Assembly: GCA_964444735.1 (NCBI GenBank)
Contig: CAYUIJ010000045.1
Coordinates: forward strand, 1-18,608
DNA from: Phocaeicola_A sp964444735
GTDB taxonomy: Bacteria > Bacteroidota > Bacteroidia > Bacteroidales > Bacteroidaceae
Reading direction: 5' to 3'
Length of the DNA stretch: 18,608 bases
This document shows, piece after piece, positions 1 to 5,093 of this stretch. Under the pieces are notes generated by a model. That model made no database searches, had not been told where the DNA came from, and saw only the letters and a program-made list of their open reading frames with translations. Position 1 is the stretch's first letter, and each line of letters begins with the position of its first letter. The position numbers and the translations under genes are program-made.

Positions 1-176
1 TATGTAGCGGCCAGTTTTTTCCAGCGTGGTATCATCATAACCTTGGGAACATCCGTGCGTTCAGAGTTTTCCTTGCGTAAAATGACAAAGAAACAATCGG
101 CCATACTCAGAAGCATCCGCCTCCCATCCATAGCCGGACGAGACATCATACGGAAGAAGCAATTTGATCGTTCCAT
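1..176 (-). CDS. Partial open frame running off the left edge, unknown product
   Basis: On the minus strand an ATG at 176 opens a frame of 58 codons that reaches base 1 without a stop, so the gene, if real, continues outside the window. The peptide begins MERSNCFFRMMSRPAMDG and is rich in methionine and basic residues. I do not recognise a family. A second minus-strand frame over the same bases gives a 48-50 residue peptide starting MEKVLSVKSNTNNGTIKLL and ends in a stop, and a plus-strand frame (43-264) is also open, so this stretch is generally poor in stops and openness is weak evidence. No promoter with a good -7 element was found upstream. It may be a real gene end, or debris like the region to its right. 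Confidence 0.25.
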   Translation of the reverse strand, partial: MERSNCFFRMMSRPAMDGRRMLLSMADCFFVILRKENSERTDVPKVMMIPRWKKLAAT

Positions 177-373
177 TGTTTGTGTTACTTTTAACACTCA
201 AAACTTTTTCCATCTCACTAAATTTGCTATTTTCGCATTCATAACAGTTCTCTTTAAGAGTTGAAACTAAGTTTTTACCACTAATAAAGTACAGAGAATC
301 TGTTATATCCCGCCTTTGTTTTTAAGGGAGGAAGACATTAGTTATTAACTATAAACAAAAGGATTTAGTGTGA
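177..373. other. Intergenic stretch, AT-rich, no supported gene
   Basis: No convincing coding frame, RNA gene or exact TAnnTTTG promoter was found. The bases just before 374 do not encode a recognisable reverse transcriptase or maturase C-terminus, although in a full group II intron the ORF normally ends shortly before domain V. The 5' breakpoint of the intron remnant must therefore lie in this stretch or at 374. Confidence 0.4.
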
Positions 374-444
374 AGAGCCGTGTGATTGGGAACTGTCCAA
401 GCATGGTTCTGGGAGGAGGGTGAAAGTCCCTCGACTTGCTTGAT
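374..444 (+). mobile_element. Group II intron 3' end remnant (domains V and VI)
   Basis: Bases 374-410 fold as a group II intron domain V: AGAGCC (374-379) pairs with GGTTCT (405-410), with the catalytic AGC triad at 376-378, a bulge and a short upper stem closed around GGGAAC. Directly after it, GAGGG (416-420) pairs with CCCTC (428-432) around a TGAAAGT loop, as in domain VI. This is followed by a short tail whose GAT (442-444) would fit the usual intron end in A-pyrimidine. The exact 3' boundary is uncertain by several bases. No reverse transcriptase or domains I-IV are present upstream, so this is a dead, 5'-truncated intron. It ends about 10 nt before the ATG of the J-domain gene. Confidence 0.7.
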
Positions 445-454
445 CTCAAGGAAT

Positions 455-1267
455 ATGACACAGACCATCATCCATCCCGAAGTAGAAATCCTTCGGAAAA
501 AGTTAGAGGACATCCGTGCAGAATCGGCACGGACGTATCTGAAAATGGAATACATGCAGTTTGAGGAAAAACCGCTGCTGTATTCCCTCTATGAAGCCAA
601 CATCGGCAAACTGGAATTCGAGGAATTCCAGATAAAGATACAGCTTCAACTGACTGCCTACGAAACCAAGCTGGTACAGGCGTATATTAACCGATCCGAG
701 CGCATTGACTTCGATCATATTGATGAGCAGGTTCAGTATGCCAAAATGAAATATAAAGATGACATTGAACAAAAAGAAGCCGAAATCAAGGCAGCGCAGG
801 ATTATCTGAATGCTCCGGTTTTCAGTATAGAGGAAAGCAACGAATTACGGGAACTGTATCGCATGATCGTCAAGGCTCTGCACCCGGACCTGCATCCGGA
901 ACAGACTCAGAAAGAAAAGGATATTTTCCTGAAGGCTATTTCCGCCTATCGGATCGGAGATATCTATGTCATGCGGCAAATCGCCCTGTCTCTGACAGAA
1001 GAAGCCATTGAGGATATTCCAGAGATGGATCTGCCTCATCTGATTGAACAAGCCCACAAGACGCTTAACTCTTTTCAAGAAAGAATTAAGGAGATGAACA
1101 AGCGGTTTCCCTTCATTTATCGTGACCAACTGAAGGACGAGGAGTGGATCAAGGGACAGCTGGCAGAACTCACAGAGCGGATTGTAAACGCGAAAGCCCG
1201 ACTAAAAAAAGCAAGGAATTATTTAAGCACACTGAAGTTATGGCAGCATCCGAACTCATTAAACTGA
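455..1267 (+). CDS. J-domain-like coiled-coil protein
   Basis: This encodes 270 residues, predicted cytoplasmic (no signal peptide or membrane segment). Residues 8-125 are mostly charged and helix-forming, consistent with a coiled coil. Around residues 128-175 lies a J-domain-like block, ELYRMIVKALHPDLHPEQ, with the HPD motif at 143-145 that in DnaJ proteins stimulates Hsp70 ATPase. A second charged helical region follows to the end. The block lacks the Gly-rich and zinc-finger parts of DnaJ, and no Hsp70 gene is nearby. The frame is open back to an ATG at 386, but that codon lies inside intron domain V, so the ATG at 455 (AAGGA just before it) is chosen. The next gene starts 28 nt before this one ends, which implies translational coupling. 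A co-chaperone role is inferred only from the HPD motif. Confidence 0.7.
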   Translation: MTQTIIHPEVEILRKKLEDIRAESARTYLKMEYMQFEEKPLLYSLYEANIGKLEFEEFQIKIQLQLTAYETKLVQAYINRSERIDFDHIDEQVQYAKMKYKDDIEQKEAEIKAAQDYLNAPVFSIEESNELRELYRMIVKALHPDLHPEQTQKEKDIFLKAISAYRIGDIYVMRQIALSLTEEAIEDIPEMDLPHLIEQAHKTLNSFQERIKEMNKRFPFIYRDQLKDEEWIKGQLAELTERIVNAKARLKKARNYLSTLKLWQHPNSLN

Positions 1268-1632
1268 ACCCCGAACTGATGGCCCTCCTTCACGAAAACG
1301 GAGGTGCCGATATCATGCCTTTCCGACAAGAGATTTTCGTACTCAATGTTTATGTGGCCGGAACGGGCTATTGCAAACAGATAGACAAGTTACTGGAGCA
1401 CATAGATCCGGGTATCCAACTCACCATGCGGCGTCATCCGGACAACGAGGTCGATGAATACGCCATCGGCATATATTATAAGGAAAACCGTATCGGGTGG
1501 ATACCGATGAAGGACAACTTAGTCATTGCCAGGCTGATGGATGCCGGAAAGCTCTTCACCTGCAAGGTGGTGGATGTCCAAGAAGACAAGAAGTGGCCTA
1601 AAATCAATGTGAATATCTATATGGTTGACTAA
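1240..1632 (+). CDS. HIRAN-domain protein
   Basis: This encodes 130 residues. From about residue 25 onward it matches the HIRAN fold pattern: a beta strand with VYVAGTGY, then LTMRRHPDNEVDEYAIGIYY (the N-x-x-D-x-x-A-I hallmark), NRIGWIPMKDN, and a helix ending in an LMDAGK turn, finishing with KVVDVQ and KINVNIYMV strands. In HLTF and bacterial relatives HIRAN domains bind DNA ends or stalled-fork DNA, usually attached to a helicase or nuclease. Here the domain stands alone. The ATG at 1240 lies inside the end of the J-domain gene in another frame. A longer frame starts at 1144, but its extra N-terminus lies wholly within the J-domain coding sequence and is not protein-like. The pair is probably one transcript. 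Its function is unknown; DNA binding is inferred from the family. Confidence 0.75.
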   Translation: MAASELIKLNPELMALLHENGGADIMPFRQEIFVLNVYVAGTGYCKQIDKLLEHIDPGIQLTMRRHPDNEVDEYAIGIYYKENRIGWIPMKDNLVIARLMDAGKLFTCKVVDVQEDKKWPKINVNIYMVD

Positions 1633-1646
1633 TAAGTTATTTTACT

Positions 1647-2109
1647 ATGGCACGAAAAAGAGATATACCCCAAAGTTTTCATTCTTGGCATCCTGTCATT
1701 TCCAATTACATGATGGATTATTTCTCGAAAAAGAACCGATTCATTTTAATGAGCCTTGGTTCAACTGGATCATCTGGGAATAGAAGCAGGCTGTGAAAGT
1801 AACGGGCCTTTCATGATCTAATGAAGTGAAGGCACCATTGGTATTGCGATGCATGGCGTGTTTTCTTTCGGTCCATACCTTGGCGGATACTGATCCGGCA
1901 AGAGCAGAAAGACGTTATTTTATGCCGACATGAATCCTGACACTATGATTTATCCGGACAAATGCAGGCTTCTCACTGTCCGGAACATTGGAGATATCCG
2001 TGCAGGATTTCTAGTGAAACAGCGGTCATTCCGGGCAGGTACTGTAGGAGAGGAGTATGCTGACAAACTCTATGAAGATGTGAAACCATTGTACAGGAGG
2101 GCTCTGTAA
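1647..2109 (+). pseudogene. Decayed gene of unknown family
   Basis: Three protein-like pieces lie in different frames. A start at 1647 gives MARKRDIPQSFHSWHPVISN and runs in that frame to about 1735. A piece around 1721-1780 reads LEKEPIHFNEPWFNWIIWE. A third piece, 1783-2109, contains EGTIGIAMHGVFSFGPYLGG, then MNPDTMIYPDKCRLL, and ends YADKLYEDVKPLYRRAL before TAA. The third piece holds stops at about 1807-1812 and a TGA at 1891. Aromatic-rich, compositionally plausible peptides joined across two frame changes suggest one former gene of about 150 residues. I cannot name the family. It lies 14 nt after the HIRAN gene, so it may once have been the third gene of that operon. Confidence 0.4.
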
Positions 2110-2199
2110 AAAGGCGCGTTCGTGGAGATCACTTTATCCATGTTCCCTGGTATGGGAGATGAGCATGAGAAGTTCCGGGGCACCGGTCCTCGGTGAGGG

Positions 2200-2457
2200 A
2201 TGAGGAACAAAACAGAGTACCGCCGGAAAGGGAGAGATAGGCCAGGAAGTCTGAAAGATAAATATGACAGACTGACGGAATGCGGCAGTCACCTTGGTAA
2301 TTCCCATTCCAAGACCGATCCTGATGTCACATTCGTGCGCATGAAAGTAGATGACGCGCCGTCCATTATTTCCTTTTTCCAATCCTTTCCGTTGCCGGGT
2401 GTGGCAGACTCTGGTTACGGTCCGGAAGAAAGCTGCCGTTCAAACTTCATGTTTTAG
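2200..2457 (+). pseudogene. IS1182-like transposase fragment, internally deleted
   Basis: The frame at 2200-2457 carries YDRLTECGSHLGNSHSKTDP followed by DVTFVRMK. This matches the S-K-T-D-x-D-A-T-F-M-R-M-K block typical of IS1182-family DDE transposases. About 16 residues later comes VADSGYGPEES, which resembles the V-A-D-A-G-Y-G-S-E-E-N block that lies several tens of residues further on in complete transposases. The stretch between them (NGQ...KPGYN and following) is missing, and both the N-terminal half and the C-terminus are absent. No terminal inverted repeats were found. This is a dead insertion-sequence relic. The family call rests on recognising two short blocks. Confidence 0.55.
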
Positions 2458-2592
2458 ACGATCAAACCGCCATACTCTGCATGGAGTGTCTTTAGTCCGG
2501 TCAATGGCTTGAAAGGAAATGCCCGGGAAAAAGAAAAGTTTGAATCACTTTGATATATGAATAAAAAGGCATGAAATATCATGAAATATTAT
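2458..2592. other. Debris and upstream region of the Smr gene
   Basis: After the transposase relic no coding frame is supported. The right half becomes AT-rich and contains a tandem repeat of CATGAAATAT at 2570-2579 and 2580-2589. Confidence 0.4.
2570..2589 (+). repeat. Two tandem copies of CATGAAATAT
   Basis: The 10-bp unit CATGAAATAT is present twice in exact tandem, followed at once by a similar TATGATAT. It overlaps the probable core promoter of the Smr gene, so it could be an operator or a slippage tract. Confidence 0.6.
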
Positions 2593-2600
2593 GATATTTG
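2593..2600 (+). promoter_or_regulatory. Possible -7 element (GATATTTG) for the Smr gene
   Basis: This matches seven of the eight positions of Bacteroidetes TAnnTTTG, 28 nt before the ATG at 2628. No clear -33 TTG was seen at the usual spacing. Confidence 0.35.
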
Positions 2601-2627
2601 CAATATTGAAGCATAAAAAGGAACGAT

Positions 2628-3671
2628 ATGAAGACTGGTGATAAAGTACGCTTCCTTAGCGAAGTGGGAGGCGGCATAGTAAAAGGATTCCAAGGAAAAG
2701 ATATTGTGTTGGTTGAAGATGCGGACGGTTTTGATATTCCGATGTTGATACGTGAGTGCGTAGTCATTGATACGGATGAATATGGCATTAAGCATAAGTC
2801 TCAGGCACAACCCGGGCAGCCGGAGAAACAAGTTGAAGAGGAGCCGGAAATTACTTATCGTCCGGTTGAGACAAAAGAGGGAGAACGGCTGAATGTGATG
2901 CTGGCTTTTGTCCCTCAGGATGTCAAGGCTGTTTTTTCAACAGATTTCGATGCTTACCTTGTGAATGACAGTAATTATTATCTGTATTATACATATTTGA
3001 GTGCTGAGGGAAAAAGCTGGAAAGCGCGTGCACAAGGAAATATCGAGCCGGATACCAAACTGTTTCTTGAAGAGTTTGGAAAGAATATCCTGAATGAACT
3101 GGAACATTTGGCCATACAGTTGATTGCATACAAGGATGAAAAGAATTTTATGTTGAAACCTGCCGTTGGAGTAGAGTTGCGTATAGATACCGTTAAGTTC
3201 TATAAACCGCATGCTTTTCGTGAATCTGTTTATTTTGAGAAACCAGCCCTTATTTATGATGTTGTAAAAGATGACGAGCCTGTAAAACAGTATTTTGCCG
3301 ATGCAAATGCTATGAATGAAGCGTTGCTTCAAAAAAGGAATCAGGAAAGACCTAAGTCACAGCCTGTCGTGAAGTCCCGGAAGCATAATGACATCATAGA
3401 GGTGGATTTACATATTGGCGAACTTCTTGATAATACGACCAATATGACAAATTCAGAGATGCTTGATTATCAGTTGGGGGTATTCAATAGAACTTTGAAT
3501 GAATACAAAGATAAGAAAGGACAAAAAATAGTATTTATTCATGGTAAAGGAAAAGGAGTATTGCGGAATGCAATCTTAAAGGAATTGAAATCAAAATATC
3601 GTAATTATTCCTGTCAGGACGCCTCGTTCAGAGAATACGGGTTTGGCGCCACAATGGTAACCGTTCGTTAA
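2628..3671 (+). CDS. DUF2027 and Smr domain protein
   Basis: This encodes 347 residues, predicted cytoplasmic. The N-terminal ~50 residues (MKTGDKVRFLSEVGGGIVKG) form a small beta domain that opens the DUF2027 family. A middle beta-rich region covers about 85-215, with a charged linker at 215-255. The C-terminal ~90 residues are an Smr domain, with EVDLHIGEL at 258-266, HGKGKGVLR at 305-313 and GFGATMV near the end. Smr domains of MutS2-type proteins are nucleic-acid binding or endonuclease modules; in MutS2 they act in ribosome rescue or recombination control. This protein has no MutS ATPase part, so its own role is unknown. AAGGA lies 6 nt before the start. The gene is monocistronic, closed by a strong hairpin terminator. 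Confidence 0.88.
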   Translation: MKTGDKVRFLSEVGGGIVKGFQGKDIVLVEDADGFDIPMLIRECVVIDTDEYGIKHKSQAQPGQPEKQVEEEPEITYRPVETKEGERLNVMLAFVPQDVKAVFSTDFDAYLVNDSNYYLYYTYLSAEGKSWKARAQGNIEPDTKLFLEEFGKNILNELEHLAIQLIAYKDEKNFMLKPAVGVELRIDTVKFYKPHAFRESVYFEKPALIYDVVKDDEPVKQYFADANAMNEALLQKRNQERPKSQPVVKSRKHNDIIEVDLHIGELLDNTTNMTNSEMLDYQLGVFNRTLNEYKDKKGQKIVFIHGKGKGVLRNAILKELKSKYRNYSCQDASFREYGFGATMVTVR

Positions 3672-3674
3672 TGG

Positions 3675-3716
3675 AAGCACGTATCATTTGGATGGAAAGG
3701 ATACGTGCTTTCTTTT
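3675..3716 (+). terminator. Intrinsic terminator of the Smr gene
   Basis: A perfect 11-bp stem, AAGCACGTATC (3675-3685) with GATACGTGCTT (3700-3710), has a 14-nt loop and is followed by TCTTTT. It starts 3 nt after the stop codon. Confidence 0.85.
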
Positions 3717-3777
3717 ATAACGACATGTCCTTTTAAAAAACATATGCCTTTTTTTGATAAGGATTTGTGTATGAATA

Positions 3778-4836
3778 TCAGTTCATGCTTTCCCTGTAAA
3801 AATCAAGCATGTCAAATATTTCTTGTTTGCCGGCAGACTGATTGATTTGTATTTTTCCTATGTTGCTTAACAGTGTGAAATTGATTTTGTCTCCTTCATT
3901 TTTCTTGTCGTGTGTCATATATCCGTACAGTTGTTCATAATGTGAGCAATCGAAGTTGAAAGTATTATAAGTGTCTTTGATGAAGCGCGCTGTTTGCCGC
4001 ATTTTATCTTTCGGAAAGTTTGTCTTCAGACACGAATAATAAAGCTCGCATACAATTCCCCATGCTACAGCGTATCCATGAGGTATAGGATTGTTCTGTG
4101 CCATAGCCATATTTTCAAAGGCATGGCCTACCGTATGTCCAAGATTAAGTGCTTTGCGTATATTTTGTTCAAACGGGTCTTGCCTTACAATCTCTTCTTT
4201 GACAGATACAGAATGGGCTATCAGCGATTGTAATGCTTGATAGTCGATTTTATCCAGATCGAAGTCAATAAGTTCAGCCCAATGCTTTTCGTTACTGATA
4301 AGACCATGTTTTAACATTTCCGCATATCCGGAACGTATGTTTTGGTTATCAAGTGTTTTTAAGAATTCTGTATCAAGCAATACAAAACGCGCCGGTGAAA
4401 AAACTCCTATTTCATTCTTGAGTCCGTTAAAGTTTATTCCTGTTTTTCCTCCGGTGGAAGCGTCTGCCATTGCTAATAAAGTGGTAGGTATATTGATATA
4501 AGTAATGCCTCTTTTAAATGTAGACGCGGCAAATCCGCCCAAATCGGTTACCATGCCTCCTCCTAAATTGATTATCAGAGAATGACGGCTTCCTTTGTCA
4601 TTACTTAACTGTGTCCATACATTGATGAGGCTTTCTATGTTTTTGTTCAGATCTCCTGCTTTTATTGTAATTATTTCAGCATCGTTCAAACAATCTATAG
4701 ACTGTATGACAGGAAGGCAGTATTCTTTTGTATGATTGTCGGTCAGTATAAATAATCTGTCATGCGGGCATTGATTTACGGCGGATGTCAGGCAAATGCT
4801 TATATCTTCCGAAATAATAATCTCTTGTTTGTTCAT
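3778..4836 (-). CDS. aroB: 3-dehydroquinate synthase
   Basis: This encodes 352 residues, the usual length. It converts DAHP to 3-dehydroquinate, the second step of the shikimate pathway to aromatic amino acids, in the cytoplasm, using NAD and a divalent metal. Visible are the NAD-binding LGGGMVTDLGGFAAS (91-105), IPTTLLAMADASTGGKTGIN (116-135), and the metal ligands Glu173 (in YAEMLKHG), His234 (in NLGHTVGHAFEN) and His253 (in IPHGYAVAWG). The position after HG in the last motif is Tyr rather than the frequent Glu. It lies alone on the minus strand, convergent with the Smr gene. An exact TAnnTTTG lies 21 nt upstream, which implies a very short leader. It looks intact. Confidence 0.95.
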   Translation of the reverse strand: MNKQEIIISEDISICLTSAVNQCPHDRLFILTDNHTKEYCLPVIQSIDCLNDAEIITIKAGDLNKNIESLINVWTQLSNDKGSRHSLIINLGGGMVTDLGGFAASTFKRGITYINIPTTLLAMADASTGGKTGINFNGLKNEIGVFSPARFVLLDTEFLKTLDNQNIRSGYAEMLKHGLISNEKHWAELIDFDLDKIDYQALQSLIAHSVSVKEEIVRQDPFEQNIRKALNLGHTVGHAFENMAMAQNNPIPHGYAVAWGIVCELYYSCLKTNFPKDKMRQTARFIKDTYNTFNFDCSHYEQLYGYMTHDKKNEGDKINFTLLSNIGKIQINQSAGKQEIFDMLDFYRESMN

Positions 4837-4856
4837 AATGAATGGTATTTTTATCG

Positions 4857-4864
4857 CAAAGGTA
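4857..4864 (-). promoter_or_regulatory. -7 promoter element TACCTTTG for aroB
   Basis: This is an exact match to TAnnTTTG on the minus strand, 21 nt before the aroB ATG, which leaves a leader of roughly a dozen bases. No clear -33 TTG was seen. Confidence 0.6.
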
Positions 4865-5045
4865 ATCTATTGTAAATGTGAATTTATGTTTTGTCGCTGT
4901 TTTTAATGTTTATCCTATGTTATTTAATAGTTTAAGTACTTTTTAGAGATGAGCCAATATTATATTGCCGGACAAAGTTGTGAATGTGATAAAGTATTAA
5001 CATGTTTCAAAATGTATGTAAAACGCGGGACATTGTTGAACTTTT

Positions 5046-5053
5046 AAGGTTTG
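5046..5053 (+). promoter_or_regulatory. Weak -7-like element (AAGGTTTG) before the beta-barrel gene
   Basis: It matches seven of eight positions of TAnnTTTG, 40 nt before the ATG at 5094. It is the best candidate in the 257-nt gap shared with aroB, but not a strong one. Confidence 0.3.
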
Positions 5054-5093
5054 GTAAGGTCTTAAAATAAAAAAATGCGGTAAATGTAATTGT

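Noticed and set aside
43..264. Plus-strand frame of 73 codons
   Set aside because: No family resemblance, no promoter or ribosome site, and both minus-strand frames over the same bases look at least as plausible.
177..373. C-terminus of an intron-encoded reverse transcriptase before domain V
   Set aside because: All three plus frames are stop-rich here and show no maturase motif.
386..454. Longer N-terminus for the J-domain protein (ATG at 386)
   Set aside because: These codons lie within group II intron domains V and VI, whose RNA folding explains the sequence. The peptide (MGTVQAWFWEEGESP) is not protein-family-like.
1144..1239. Longer N-terminus for the HIRAN protein
   Set aside because: This part is entirely inside the J-domain coding sequence in another frame and reads as a low-quality basic peptide. 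The ATG at 1240 gives a normal start.
4837..5093. Small RNA or regulator between aroB and the beta-barrel gene
   Set aside because: Only AT-rich divergent promoter DNA was seen; no hairpin with a T-tract and no coding frame.
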